DNA of 64,000 nucleotides from Komagataeibacter oboediens. Its GTDB lineage: Bacteria > Pseudomonadota > Alphaproteobacteria > Acetobacterales > Acetobacteraceae. The notes under the pieces were generated by a model. That model saw only the letters and a list, made by a program, of their open reading frames with translations, was not told where the DNA came from and did not search any database. Positions 24,522 through 33,269 of this stretch are shown piece by piece (the stretch's first letter is position 1; each line of letters starts with the position of its first letter). The position numbers and the translations under genes are program-made. The stretch spans positions 116,429 through 180,428 of the forward strand of contig NZ_NKTX01000003.1 in the NCBI RefSeq assembly GCF_003207815.1, written 5' to 3'.

Positions 24522-25139
24522 TCAGTGATGGTTGGCGATCTGCTTGTCCAGCGCATGCAGCAGGGCATCCACGTTGCCACCATTGCGCGCGATGAAGGAA
24601 CCATAGTCCTGCCGCTGCGTCAGGCGCAGGCTGGCGCCTTCGCCTACCACGTCGACGACCTTCGGGCTGCCGCTGGCGGTGCTGATGATCCACTGGGTAT
24701 CGGCCCCCGGCTGGCCGGGGCGGTTGATGACGGTGGAAACCGCCGTGTCATCTCCCGATGGTGCGCTGGAACCGACCACGAAGGTCACGCCGCGATAATC
24801 CCCGATCTTGTCGGTAATGGCGTTGACCAGCACCTGATGGAACAGCTTGATGTAGCGTGCCTGCTGGTCTGGCGTGGCGGTGCGCCAGTAACGGCCCAGG
24901 CAGTAGCGTGCGATGGCGTCCACATCCACATACTGTTCCAGAAGCGGCAGGATATCCTGCTTTTTCCTGTCCAGTGGCGCACCGCTGTTGACGATGGCAA
25001 CCAGCTTGCTGCCAAACATGGTGACGAAGGAACGGGCCTGCGCGCCGGCATCAACCGCCCATGCTGAAGCAACAGGCATGGCGGCGGCGGTCGCTGCCAG
25101 CAGAGCCAGTGCGTGGCGACGGGGGAAGGATGTCTGCAT
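24522..25139 (-). CDS. mlaC: MlaC-family phospholipid-binding periplasmic protein
   Basis: A 205-residue MlaC/Ttg2D (toluene-tolerance) protein. MlaC carries phospholipids across the periplasm between the outer-membrane MlaA complex and the inner-membrane MlaFEDB transporter. A signal peptide with RRHALALLAATAAAM ends near ASAWA (residue 28). The mature part keeps family features: LLEQYVDVDAIARYCLGRYW, FHQVLVNAITDKIGDYRG, and the WIISTASGSPKVVDVVGEG strand with DVVGEG. It lies 17 bases after mlaA on the minus strand, so the two are one operon. The transporter genes mlaFED are not in the window. An HpnM-type hopanoid-associated role is an alternative. Confidence 0.88.
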   Translation of the reverse strand: MQTSFPRRHALALLAATAAAMPVASAWAVDAGAQARSFVTMFGSKLVAIVNSGAPLDRKKQDILPLLEQYVDVDAIARYCLGRYWRTATPDQQARYIKLFHQVLVNAITDKIGDYRGVTFVVGSSAPSGDDTAVSTVINRPGQPGADTQWIISTASGSPKVVDVVGEGASLRLTQRQDYGSFIARNGGNVDALLHALDKQIANHH

Positions 25140-25156
25140 CGCTATGTCCCTTTTGG

Positions 25157-25975
25157 TTATCTGTTGTGGTACCAGTCGGGCACGGTGGCCCGATGGTCGT
25201 TCTTTATGTTTTCCGCCATGGCCTTGCGCTGCTGCTGGTAGGCGCTGCGGATGGTGGCGTAGGGATCAAGCGAATCCTTCATGACCTGATCAAGCGCATC
25301 AACATTGGTGGCCATGCCGTTGATGGTGCCCATGATGTTATAGGCCCAGTTGAAGGTCAGCAGCCCATAGCCACGGGGCACATAGTTCCACGGTGACAGC
25401 CCGACGTCGATGCCATAGCCGACACCGTCACGGAACGAGGACGGACCCAGCACCGGCAGGAACAGGTAGGGACCGGATGGCACGCCCCACGTCGCCAGCG
25501 TCAGGCCGGCATCGTTGTCGTGGTGCCTGTAGCCGGCATAATTGGCGACATCGATCAGCCCACCAATGCCCACCGTCATGTTGATGCACCACCGCACGAA
25601 TGCGTCACCCGCACGGCGGGGCTTGCCTGCGCCCACGTCGTTAAAGAATACAACGGGTTCGTTCATGGTCTGGTACAGGCCGCCGATCGAATTGCGCAGT
25701 GGGCGCGGCACGGCCCAGATATACGCCTTTGCCACCGGGCGCAGGGTGTATTTGTTGGCCCACATGGTCAGGTCGAAATTCTTGCGGTTCAGCTTTTCGT
25801 ACTTGTCGTTGGCTTCCTTGTATTCAGCCAGTGCGTCCGGGTCCTTGGGCGGCGGCGTCGCGCATGAGGCAAGCCCGAGCAGTCCAAGTGCCATCCCCGC
25901 GACGCGAAGCGTCGAGCGACGCGGGGACGGGAACGGGCGGGACGACCAAGAATTCGATCCTGTCTCTGCGCGCAT
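25157..25975 (-). CDS. mlaA: MlaA/VacJ outer-membrane lipoprotein
   Basis: A 272-residue MlaA (VacJ) lipoprotein, which removes misplaced phospholipids from the outer leaflet of the outer membrane. The lipobox LASC puts the acylated Cys at residue 38, after a basic N-terminus and a hydrophobic stretch. Family motifs follow: YEKLNRKNFDLTMWANKY, VPRPLRNSIGGLYQTMNEPVVFFND (in part), then FVRWCINMTVGIGGLIDVA and ATWGVPSGPYLFLPVLGPSS. The ORF continues upstream to 26284 without family sequence, so the ATG at 25975, preceded by GGAA, is chosen; ATG 26014 is possible. It is the first gene of the mlaA-mlaC operon. Confidence 0.93.
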   Translation of the reverse strand: MRAETGSNSWSSRPFPSPRRSTLRVAGMALGLLGLASCATPPPKDPDALAEYKEANDKYEKLNRKNFDLTMWANKYTLRPVAKAYIWAVPRPLRNSIGGLYQTMNEPVVFFNDVGAGKPRRAGDAFVRWCINMTVGIGGLIDVANYAGYRHHDNDAGLTLATWGVPSGPYLFLPVLGPSSFRDGVGYGIDVGLSPWNYVPRGYGLLTFNWAYNIMGTINGMATNVDALDQVMKDSLDPYATIRSAYQQQRKAMAENIKNDHRATVPDWYHNR

Positions 25976-26316
25976 ACTCGTTTCCGCTTCCCTCTGTATT
26001 CGCTTGCCCCCCATGCTGGCATGGCGGGATGGCCCAATGCGTTTGCAAGAATCCCGAACCGGGCAATGACGCCCCTTTCTTGCGTCACTCTCTAGCATGG
26101 GATTGCTGTTGTGCAATCCGCTTGCCACGGGATGAGGGCATATTGTGTCTGCCCTGCATGGGACACATGGGACAAAGCCAGCCCTGAACCGGCCATATGA
26201 AAGGGGATGCTGGCAGAATTGCCGCGCTGAGTGTGACGTAAAATCCACAATGTCTTCAACGTCAGGACACAGGCGCGGTGGCACCGTATCACGATTTGTT
26301 GACTGTCGCGCCGGGG
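25976..26316. promoter_or_regulatory. mlaA upstream region with two inverted repeats
   Basis: No gene is supported in these 341 bases. Two perfect inverted repeats stand out: TGACGC/GCGTCA around nine bases (about 26067-26087) and GGATTGC/GCAATCC around TGTTGT (26100-26119). On the minus strand the second contains TTGCAC with TAGAGA sixteen bases on, a weak promoter-like pair. They are candidates for the mlaA promoter and an operator; neither is proven. Confidence 0.35.
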
Positions 26317-27267
26317 TCAGCGCACCAGCTTCGGCGCGATTTCGGGAAACATCTCCGCCAGTTCACGGATCTCGCGCTTCGACAGGCCGGCCTGCGCCGG
26401 ATCGACCTGCTGGCCCCCCATGGCCGCGCGCAGCACCTTCAGCGCCGGACCGGACAGCAGGACCGCGTCGCGCATGTAATCGGTAAAGGCCTCGAATGTC
26501 AGCGGCGCCCATTTCTGCACGATCTGCAGGATGGCGTCGGCATAGGCGCGGATTTCGTACTGCGCGTGGCTGTCCGCGCGCAGGCGCAGGAAGTGCAGCA
26601 GGTTCCACAGGTTAATCTGCCAGTAGAACTGGGTCATGATGTTGACCGGCAGGTTCATGCGCGCCAGTTCGCGCGCGATGGCCGGACGGTCGGGATCGCG
26701 CTTTTCGCCGTTTTCGTCCTCGTTGAGCAGGTCGAGGTAATGATCGTAGCAGCGTGATGCGTCATCGCGCAGGATATCAAGGACCTGCTGCGCCTGCTCG
26801 GGCGGCAGGGTGTCGGCGCGGCCCTGTTTGTTGTTCGTGGACTGGGCGGCGATGTCCTCGGGGCGGGGGAAGTAGAATTCCTTCTCCAGCACCGAATAGC
26901 GGGCCGAATATTCGTTGATGCTGGCGGTGCGGTGACGGAACCACTGCCGGGTGACGAAAATGGGTGCGCGCACATGCAGTTTCAGCACCGCAAGTTCGAA
27001 CGGGCTGGTGTGGCGGTGCCGCATGAGGTAGCGGATCAGCCCCCGGTCGTCGGACGTGCTGCGCGTGCCTTTGCCGTAGGATACGCGCGCGCCCTGCACG
27101 ATGCCGCTATCGCCGCCCATGTAGTCCACCGCGCGGACAAAGCCCGTCTCCAGTACCGGAATGGGGGAATACAGCACGTCTTCCACCGCGGGCACGACAA
27201 GGCGGCGGGTCTGCGCCCATCCGGCGCGGGCTGCGTCGATTGCCGATTTCTGCTCAGTGGAAAACAT
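26317..27267 (-). CDS. thyX: FAD-dependent thymidylate synthase
   Basis: ThyX, about 316 residues, makes dTMP from dUMP with methylene-tetrahydrofolate, FAD and NADPH. The signature RHRxxSxNExSxRY is complete (RHRTASINEYSARY, residues 111-124 from this start). Other family regions are GARVSYGKGTRST and LPVNIMTQFYWQINLWNLLHFLRLR (in part) near the C-terminus. The size fits alphaproteobacterial ThyX. The ATG at 27267 has a purine-rich GGGACGG upstream; the ORF also opens at 27297, where no such site is seen. It is a single gene transcribed away from ssrA. Confidence 0.95.
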   Translation of the reverse strand: MFSTEQKSAIDAARAGWAQTRRLVVPAVEDVLYSPIPVLETGFVRAVDYMGGDSGIVQGARVSYGKGTRSTSDDRGLIRYLMRHRHTSPFELAVLKLHVRAPIFVTRQWFRHRTASINEYSARYSVLEKEFYFPRPEDIAAQSTNNKQGRADTLPPEQAQQVLDILRDDASRCYDHYLDLLNEDENGEKRDPDRPAIARELARMNLPVNIMTQFYWQINLWNLLHFLRLRADSHAQYEIRAYADAILQIVQKWAPLTFEAFTDYMRDAVLLSGPALKVLRAAMGGQQVDPAQAGLSKREIRELAEMFPEIAPKLVR

Positions 27268-27297
27268 GTGCCGTCCCGTCCCGTCTGTATCGATCAT

Positions 27298-27659
27298 AGC
27301 ATGAGGACGCGGGGCATATCATATGGGTCATTGCACATAAAGACGCTGGCCCACCCCATCAGCCCGCGTGGCCTGATCTGCTCATGTCGCTGTGGGCCGT
27401 CTTTGCGGCTGCATCATGGCGCGGGCCGGATACGGCAAGACCATTGGCGGCAATGAAAAAAATACGGCCCGCTGAGCGTTCGGCGTCCATGCAGCCGGGC
27501 CACGGGACCAGGATATTTTTTCTGCATCCGGTCGGATGGGTCGGTGCCGTGGATACAAAAAAAATATCAGTCCGGTGGCAGGCGGCGGAAATTCCGTCGG
27601 AGACGTCCATGGCTCACTGCGTGGCCTCTTGTCAGATGCACGGCCAGTCCCTATATCCG
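27298..27659. other. intergenic region between thyX and ssrA
   Basis: I see no supported gene in these roughly 360 bases. Short ORFs exist, but none has a ribosome-binding site or recognisable sequence. An imperfect inverted repeat (AAAGACGCTGGCCCAC at 27339-27354 with GTGGGCCGTCTTT at 27392-27404) and several A/T-runs are present. The thyX and ssrA promoters should lie here but I cannot place them. Confidence 0.4.
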
Positions 27660-27860
27660 AAAGTGCCGGAGGGGCTTGCCCCTTGGCTATGGCGATAAAC
27701 GGCGCGTGGAATAAGTGTTGTGGACCCGGGGGCGGTACCCGGCGTCTCCACCAATTTTCTCCCTCCGGGGGAACATGGGGACGAAACAGGCTCGACACGC
27801 ATGGTAAAGACCCGCCTTTTGCCCGGCATTGTACCACCGTTATCGGGCTAAATTACAAGT

Positions 27861-27899
27861 GCCAATGATAACACTGAGGTGCTCGCTGTCGCTGCATAA
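27861..27899 (+). other. ssrA: tmRNA proteolysis-tag reading frame
   Basis: The codons from GCC at 27861 read ANDNTEVLAVAA and then TAA at 27897-27899. AND at the front and AVAA at the end match alphaproteobacterial tags: the C-terminal part is read by ClpX and the N-terminal part by SspB, encoded just downstream. Confidence 0.93.
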
Positions 27900-27915
27900 G
27901 CGATAAGCGCGGTTC

Positions 27916-27953
27916 GGGAGGGCACCGGGCAACAGAAGCCCTCCCACCTTTTC
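27916..27953 (+). terminator. hairpin and T-rich end of ssrA
   Basis: GGGAGGGC (27916-27923) pairs with GCCCTCCC (27938-27945), followed by ACCTTTTCTT. It may serve as both the last helix of the tmRNA coding piece and the transcription terminator. Confidence 0.65.
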
Positions 27954-28141
27954 TTCCGTTCATGTTACATTGATGGCGCGGTATCCGCTTCGTGAAGGGA
28001 TGCCCGACCCCAGCGGCTTGCCATGCCCTGAAGTTTGACGCACAGCTTGAAGCTGTGGCACGGCGTGGCCCGAACCCGCATGTCTGCAAAAATCCGGTCC
28101 GGCGGGGAAACCGTCCGGGCGGATGTACGGAGAAGTCCGAA

Positions 28142-28729
28142 ATGTCCGATGATCATGACGAGGAAAACGGTTTTGATGCCGCCATTCCCGACAGCCTCAT
28201 GCCCTATGATTCCTGGATCGAGGATGCCTACCGCCAGGTCATGCTGCGCGCGCTGGATTACGCCGCGGGAAATGGCCTGCCGGGTGATCATCATTTCTAC
28301 CTGACATTCCGGACTGACTGGCCGGGTGTGGAAATGCCCGACCGCCTGCGCGCCCAGTACCCGCATGAAATCACCATTGTCCTTCAGCACCAGTTCTGGG
28401 ACCTGAAGGTTGACCGCGTGCACCAGATCATATCGGTCGGGCTGTCGTTCGGGGGGATTCCCTCCACGCTGGTGATTCCGGTGGCGGCCGTATCCGCCTT
28501 TGCCGACCCGCATATCCGCCTGGCCCTGCGTTTTACCGTTCCCGAACAGCCGCCGGTGGCGACCGATGCACCCAACGTGGTGCCGGTGCAGCCCGCCGCA
28601 GCAGCGGACACGGTGGAAAAGGCCGGGACGGCCGCCGAACCGACCGGAAAGGATGCGGAGAAGGACGAGGGCTCGCAGGTTGTCAGTCTCGCCGCCTTCC
28701 GCAAGCGGGGACCGGGGGGACCGGGCTGA
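28142..28729 (+). CDS. sspB: ClpXP adaptor SspB, alphaproteobacterial type
   Basis: A 195-residue SspB-alpha protein that binds ssrA-tagged proteins and hands them to ClpXP. The folded domain covers about residues 15-125: [56 protein letters not shown] and the [20 protein letters not shown] strands that make the tag groove. A disordered Ala/Pro/Glu tail then ends in [10 protein letters not shown], matching the ClpX-binding motif of alphaproteobacterial SspB. GGAG nine bases upstream of ATG 28142 decides the start over an upstream extension. It lies about 190 bases after ssrA, the RNA that makes its substrates. Confidence 0.93.
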   Translation: MSDDHDEENGFDAAIPDSLMPYDSWIEDAYRQVMLRALDYAAGNGLPGDHHFYLTFRTDWPGVEMPDRLRAQYPHEITIVLQHQFWDLKVDRVHQIISVGLSFGGIPSTLVIPVAAVSAFADPHIRLALRFTVPEQPPVATDAPNVVPVQPAAAADTVEKAGTAAEPTGKDAEKDEGSQVVSLAAFRKRGPGGPG

Positions 28730-28832
28730 GCCACATCTACCATCCGGGCGCGCCGGATGCGCCGGGCGCGCCCTGAACCTGAACGCCGCCACCCGGAACC
28801 AATCCGGGGGAGAAAAGGCAGGAGACCGTCCG

Positions 28833-30485
28833 TTGAATGTATCCGCACCCACGCGCAAGCCATTTGTCTATGGCCCGCTTTTCCCGCTGCATGATGATGA
28901 CACACCGTGGAAGAAACTGGAGATCGAGGGGATAACCACCTCGGTCCTCGGTGGCCGCACGGTGGTCCATGTCCGGCCCGAAGCCCTGACCGCGCTGGCC
29001 GCCCGGGCCTTCAATGACGTGGCGCACCTGCTGCGCCCCGGGCACCTGGCGCAGCTTGCCAAAATCCTGAAGGACCCCGAAGCGTCGGAAAACGACCGCT
29101 TCGTGGCGCTGGACCTGCTCAAGAACGCCTGTATCGCGGCCGGTGGCGTGCTGCCCATGTGTCAGGATACCGGCACCGCCATCGTGTATGGCAAGAAGGG
29201 CCAGCGCGTGTGGGTGGATGGCAATGAGGAAGAGGCCTTCTCCCGCGGGGTATACGATACCTATACCGGCACGTCGCTGCGCTATTCCCAGATGGCGCCC
29301 GTCTCGATGTTCGAGGAAGTGAACACCGGCACCAACCTGCCGGTGCAGTTCCATATCTCGGCAACGCCAGGTGATTACCATGCCGAGCAGATGGACCTCA
29401 TGTTCATCGCCAAGGGCGGCGGGTCGGCCAACAAGACGTTCCTGTTTCAGGAGACCCGCGCCCTGCTGTCCAGTAAGGAACACCTGCTGAAATGGCTGGA
29501 CGGCAAGATCCGCACGCTGGGTACCTCGGCCTGCCCGCCGTACCACCTTGCCGTGGTGATTGGCGGCATGTCGGCTGAACAGAACCTTGAGACCGTGAAG
29601 CTGGCCTCCACCCGCTGGCTGGACAGCCTGCCGACCGAAGGCAGCGCGCATGGCCATGCCTTCCGCGATCTGGAGATGGAAGAGGAAATCCACAAACTGA
29701 CCCAGCGCCTGGGCATTGGCGCGCAGTTTGGCGGCAAGTATTTCTGCCATGACGTGCGCGTGGTGCGCCTGCCGCGCCATGGCGCGTCGCTGCCGGTGGG
29801 CATTGGCGTGTCATGCTCGGCGGATCGTCAGGTCAAGGCGCGGATCACGGCCGATGGCGTCTTTCTGGAACAGCTTGAGACCGATCCCGCCCGTTTCCTG
29901 CCCGAAACCACGGATGACGATCTGGATGGGGAGGCGGTGCAGATCGATCTGAACCAGCCGATGGACGAGATCCGCCGCAAACTGTCGCAGTATCCCGTGC
30001 GCACCCGCCTGTCGCTGACCGGCACGATGGTGGTGGCGCGTGACATTGCCCATGCCAAGTTCCGCGAACGGCTGGAAAAGGGTGAGGGCCTGCCCCAGTA
30101 CCTCAAGGATCATCCCGTCTATTATGCAGGCCCGGCCAAGACGCCCGAAGGCATGCCCACCGGTTCGTTCGGGCCCACCACGGCGGGGCGCATGGACAGC
30201 TATGTGGCCATGCTGCAGAAGGCTGGCGGCTCGTATGTCATGTTGGCCAAGGGCAACCGTTCGAAGGCCGTGCGCGACGCGTGCAAGGAGTATGGGGGCT
30301 TCTACCTCGGGTCCGTCGGTGGCCCGGCCGCCCGTCTGGCGCAGGACTGCATCCGCAAGGTCGAGGTGCTGGAATATCCCGAACTGGGCATGGAAGCGGT
30401 GTGGAAGATCGAGGTCGAGAATTTTCCGGCCTTTATCGTAATCGACGACAAGGGTAATGATTTTTATGATGGCCTGACCGGCTGA
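28833..30485 (+). CDS. fumA: class I fumarate hydratase (Fe-S)
   Basis: A 550-residue class I fumarase that interconverts fumarate and malate in the TCA cycle using an oxygen-sensitive [4Fe-4S] cluster. The likely cluster ligands are Cys110 ([10 protein letters not shown]), Cys234 (TSACPPYH) and Cys328 (GVSCSAD); their spacing is close to FumA of E. coli (105, 224, 318). The C-terminal beta domain carries [18 protein letters not shown] and [14 protein letters not shown]. The ORF is open much further upstream, but homology begins at the TTG at 28833, which has AGGAGA before it. Having an oxygen-sensitive fumarase in a strict aerobe is common in this family. It follows sspB by about 100 bases. 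Confidence 0.93.
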   Translation: MNVSAPTRKPFVYGPLFPLHDDDTPWKKLEIEGITTSVLGGRTVVHVRPEALTALAARAFNDVAHLLRPGHLAQLAKILKDPEASENDRFVALDLLKNACIAAGGVLPMCQDTGTAIVYGKKGQRVWVDGNEEEAFSRGVYDTYTGTSLRYSQMAPVSMFEEVNTGTNLPVQFHISATPGDYHAEQMDLMFIAKGGGSANKTFLFQETRALLSSKEHLLKWLDGKIRTLGTSACPPYHLAVVIGGMSAEQNLETVKLASTRWLDSLPTEGSAHGHAFRDLEMEEEIHKLTQRLGIGAQFGGKYFCHDVRVVRLPRHGASLPVGIGVSCSADRQVKARITADGVFLEQLETDPARFLPETTDDDLDGEAVQIDLNQPMDEIRRKLSQYPVRTRLSLTGTMVVARDIAHAKFRERLEKGEGLPQYLKDHPVYYAGPAKTPEGMPTGSFGPTTAGRMDSYVAMLQKAGGSYVMLAKGNRSKAVRDACKEYGGFYLGSVGGPAARLAQDCIRKVEVLEYPELGMEAVWKIEVENFPAFIVIDDKGNDFYDGLTG

Positions 30486-30502
30486 ACGTATCCCTGCGGT
30501 GC

Positions 30503-30527
30503 GTCCGGCCCGCCTGTCGGGCCGGAC
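30503..30527. repeat. perfect 10-bp stem between fumarase and VOC genes
   Basis: GTCCGGCCCG pairs with CGGGCCGGAC around CCTGT, 18 bases after the fumarase stop. No T-run follows, so it may protect the upstream mRNA 3' end or weaken read-through into the next gene. Confidence 0.5.
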
Positions 30528-30548
30528 AACCGGAGGTTAGTGAGCGCC

Positions 30549-30941
30549 ATGCGTTTTACCGTCGATCGTCTTGACCACCTTGTGGTGAGTGTCCGTGACC
30601 TGGAGGTCTCGGCCTCGTGGTACCAGCGCGTGCTGGGCATGGAGCGGGAGGAATACGGGCGCAACAACCGTACGGCCCTGAAATTCGGCGGTCAGAAGAT
30701 CAACCTGCGCCCCCATGGCGCGGAAGGCTGGACCACGGCGGAAGACGCGCTGCCTGGTACCAACGACCTATGTTTCACCACCGCCCTGAACAGTGTCGAT
30801 GTCATTGAACATCTGGAAAAATGCGGCGTGCACGTGACCGAGGGGCCGGTAGCCCGTCTGGGTGCGCTGGGACCGGTGACCTCTGTCTATTGTCACGATC
30901 CCGATGGCAACCTGATCGAAATTGCATCCTATCAGGGCTAG
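30549..30941 (+). CDS. VOC-family (glyoxalase/dioxygenase-like) protein
   Basis: A 130-residue vicinal-oxygen-chelate protein, single module, resembling human GLOD5 and other virulence-type VOC proteins. The first beta-alpha-beta unit starts RLDHLVVSVRDLEVSASWYQRVLGM, with the metal-binding His in LDHLVV. The second unit holds DLCFTTALNSVDVIEHLEKCGV and ends YCHDPDGNLIEIASY, where the Glu would complete the site. The substrate is not predictable. GGAGG is 12 bases before this ATG and only three before an in-frame GTG at 30540, so the start is uncertain by three codons. It follows fumarase, with a hairpin between. Confidence 0.85.
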   Translation: MRFTVDRLDHLVVSVRDLEVSASWYQRVLGMEREEYGRNNRTALKFGGQKINLRPHGAEGWTTAEDALPGTNDLCFTTALNSVDVIEHLEKCGVHVTEGPVARLGALGPVTSVYCHDPDGNLIEIASYQG

Positions 30942-31216
30942 GGCCGCATGGCGGCTGGTTTGTGACCGCGCCGCCTGCATCCGCGCCGGCGACCCGATCG
31001 GTAGTTGGCCAGATGTCGGCCCAACCGGCCGCTGGTGCGCACGCCGGGCATGAACAGGGCATGGTCGTGCCCATGCAGGCGGGAGGCGCACCAATGTCCT
31101 GATCAGGTCGGACTGGCTGGCCGGATCAGGGTGCTGGTGGCACGCGCCGCCCATGCGGGGCAATCATGAACGCGTGCCTTTCCTGCTGCCGCGCATTCAC
31201 GCGCGGCGCGGAATCA

Positions 31217-31711
31217 TTATTTCGGCTGCTTGCCGAACACGGCGGTCAGTTTGGCTGAACCGAGGCTGTGCTGGTTGATGACAAATCCGACCATGGCGCC
31301 CGATGCATCATTGGGCAGTTCGATACGTTCGATATCGAGTGCATGGATGGTGAAAATGTAATGGTGATCCGGTCCCGGCGGGGGAGCGGCGCCGCCATAG
31401 ACATTGCCGCCGAAATCGGTGCGCGTCATTTCCGCCGGTTCGGGCAGGCTGTTGTCGCCCGACCCGGCCCCCGCGGGCAGCGAGGACACGCTGGCGGGGA
31501 TATTGATGACAACCCAGTGCCACCAGCCCGAACCCGTGGGCGCATCGGGGTCGTACATGGTGATGGCAAAGCTCTTGGTGCCGGCAGGCGGATCCTGCCA
31601 TGCCAGCGGCGGCGAGATGTTGCCACCGGAATAGCCCATCCCGTCGAATACCTGTGCCGCAGGCAGGCGGTCGCCATCGCGGAAGGAACGGCTTGTCAGT
31701 GTAAAGGTCAT
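31217..31711 (-). CDS. YbhB/YbcL-type PEBP-like protein
   Basis: A 164-residue member of the phosphatidylethanolamine-binding protein (Raf kinase inhibitor-like) family, YbhB/YbcL branch. Conserved ligand-pocket regions are present: GGNISPPLAWQDPPAGTKSF (about residues 29-48), the YDPDAPTGSGWWHWVV motif (about 53-68) and the late GPDHHYIFTIHALD. There is no signal peptide, so this copy is cytoplasmic. The molecular function of bacterial members is not settled; small-ligand or phosphorylation-related roles have been proposed. It lies alone, with 275 gene-free bases on its 3' side in which I saw nothing notable. Confidence 0.92.
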   Translation of the reverse strand: MTFTLTSRSFRDGDRLPAAQVFDGMGYSGGNISPPLAWQDPPAGTKSFAITMYDPDAPTGSGWWHWVVINIPASVSSLPAGAGSGDNSLPEPAEMTRTDFGGNVYGGAAPPPGPDHHYIFTIHALDIERIELPNDASGAMVGFVINQHSLGSAKLTAVFGKQPK

Positions 31712-31782
31712 GTCGGTTTCCTGCTTTCCGCGCGGCGGGCCGCGCGGATCGGGGTCAACGTAGGCCGGGTATCGGGTGAAGT

Positions 31783-32010
31783 TTACCAGTTCTGGCTGAT
31801 CAGCCAGAATTCTTCCGATGTCAGGGTAATAACCTGATCGCCGTTCTTGCTTTCGGCGGCGGCACGGGCCAGCGCCTCGATGCGCTGGATCATCAGTGTC
31901 TTGCGCTGGTAGGTTTCGTTGCGGTCCTTTTCCTCGACCGATTCCAGCACCTGCAGCGCGGTGTGGCAGGCGCGGGTAATGCGGGCGGCATCAAGCTGGG
32001 CATAGGACAT
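31783..32010 (-). CDS. small helical protein, unknown function
   Basis: A 75-residue protein with no recognised family. It looks all-helical: an N-terminal [21 protein letters not shown], then [19 protein letters not shown] and a C-terminal [15 protein letters not shown]. There is no signal peptide or membrane segment. GGAG eleven bases upstream of the ATG supports translation. It is divergent from queA, and the 200 bases between them contain GGGAATTCCC and a CCCGG/CCGGG stem that could be operator sites. Codon use is like that of its neighbours, so it is probably a real gene. Confidence 0.6.
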   Translation of the reverse strand: MSYAQLDAARITRACHTALQVLESVEEKDRNETYQRKTLMIQRIEALARAAAESKNGDQVITLTSEEFWLISQNW

Positions 32011-32210
32011 GGGGCTTCATTCTCCATCTGTTTACTGGCCCGGCCTGGACCGGGCACGGGAATTCCCATGCGGGAATCGCTGTCTCATTCTGGCTTCCCC
32101 GGCTGCGTCTGTCCAACACCGGCATGCATGGGGCATATGACCGGGCGCTTTGTTGCGAAGGTGACAGTTCGGGCTGGCAAGTATGGTGCGGATTCCGTAA
32201 AGGGGGCCGC

Positions 32211-33269
32211 ATGACGGACCTGGTTTCTGATTTCGACTTCACGCTTCCGCCCGGAAACATTGCCGACCATCCCGCCCGCCCGCGTGACAGCGCGCGACTG
32301 CTGGACGTGCCGGTGGATGGCCCCTTCAGGGACCGCCATGTGCGCGACCTGCCGGGCTGCCTGCGCGCGGGTGACATCCTGGTGGCAAATGACACGGCGG
32401 TGATCCCGGCACAGCTGTCGGCCATGCGGGGGGATGCGAAAATCGGCATCACGCTGGACCGTATCCTGCCCGATGGCACATGGCACGTGCTGGCGCGCAA
32501 CGCCCGCCGCCTGCGTCCCGGCGATACGCTGACCTTCGGCGCGTCCCCCGTCACGGCGCAGGTGGTGTCGCGCGGGGAGGGCGGTGACGTGACGCTGCGC
32601 TTCAGCGCGGAAGGGGCGGCGTTCGACCAGTTCCTGTATGATGTGGGCCATCTGGCGCTGCCACCCTATATCGCCCGGCCCGAAGGCCCCACGGACGAGG
32701 ACCGCAAGGACTACAGCACCATATTCGCACAGCATCGTGGCGCGGTGGCGGCCCCCACGGCGGGGCTGCATTTCACGCCCGGTCTGCTGGCGGGGCTGGA
32801 TGCGGCGGGCGTGATCCGCCAGACGCTGACGCTGCATGTGGGCGCGGGTACGTTCCTGCCCATGCGCAGCGAACAGATTTCCGCCCACCGCATGCATGCC
32901 GAACGCGGCACGATTTCCCCCCATGCCGCAGCCCGCATCAACGCAGCCCGTGCGGCGGGCGGACGGATCGTGGCGGTTGGCACCACCTCGCTGCGGCTTC
33001 TGGAAAGTGCGACGGATGAAAACGGTATCGTCCATCCCTTCCATGGGGAGACCGCCATCTTCATCCGCCCTGGCTACCGCTTCCGCGCGGTGGACATGCT
33101 GCTGACCAATTTTCACCTGCCGCGTTCGACGCTGTTCATGCTGGTCTGCGCCTTTGGCGGCTATCACCGCATGAAGGCTGCGTACGCCCATGCCATCGCC
33201 AGCGGCTACCGCTTCTATTCCTATGGCGATGCCTGCCTGCTGCACCGCACCGAAGGAGACCTGCCATGA
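32211..33269 (+). CDS. queA: tRNA ribosyltransferase-isomerase QueA
   Basis: A 352-residue QueA, which moves the ribosyl part of S-adenosylmethionine onto preQ1 in tRNA to give epoxyqueuosine. Recognisable stretches are [20 protein letters not shown] near the start, [27 protein letters not shown] (about 178-188), [12 protein letters not shown], and [19 protein letters not shown] (about 297-315). The chosen ATG has AGGGGG just upstream; the longer ORF from 32124 adds only non-conserved residues. It is the first gene of queA-tgt-queG and overlaps tgt by ATGA. Confidence 0.96.
   Translation: MTDLVSDFDFTLPPGNIADHPARPRDSARLLDVPVDGPFRDRHVRDLPGCLRAGDILVANDTAVIPAQLSAMRGDAKIGITLDRILPDGTWHVLARNARRLRPGDTLTFGASPVTAQVVSRGEGGDVTLRFSAEGAAFDQFLYDVGHLALPPYIARPEGPTDEDRKDYSTIFAQHRGAVAAPTAGLHFTPGLLAGLDAAGVIRQTLTLHVGAGTFLPMRSEQISAHRMHAERGTISPHAAARINAARAAGGRIVAVGTTSLRLLESATDENGIVHPFHGETAIFIRPGYRFRAVDMLLTNFHLPRSTLFMLVCAFGGYHRMKAAYAHAIASGYRFYSYGDACLLHRTEGDLP

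Larger units (their letters stand above)
27660..27955 (+). ncRNA. ssrA: two-piece (permuted) tmRNA
   Basis: A circularly permuted alphaproteobacterial tmRNA gene. The acceptor piece comes first and ends in CCA at 27751-27753. An intervening segment follows (27754-27776), and the coding piece starts at GGGGACG (27777-27783), which pairs with CGTCTCC (27743-27749) to form a seven-pair acceptor stem (one G-U). The T-stem CCGGG/CCCGG is perfect, but its loop reads GGCGGTA instead of the usual TTCGANT. The coding piece has AAACAGGCTCGACA, matching other tmRNA 5' ends, and the tag frame. tmRNA rescues stalled ribosomes and tags the product for ClpXP. The outer ends are approximate. Confidence 0.93.

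Noticed and set aside
27384..27698. A 104-codon ORF before ssrA
   Set aside because: No ribosome-binding site, no recognisable sequence, and it runs into the tmRNA acceptor piece.
28500..30485. A 661-residue fumarase from 28500
   Set aside because: The extension lies over sspB in another frame; class I fumarase length and the AGGAGA site favour TTG 28833.
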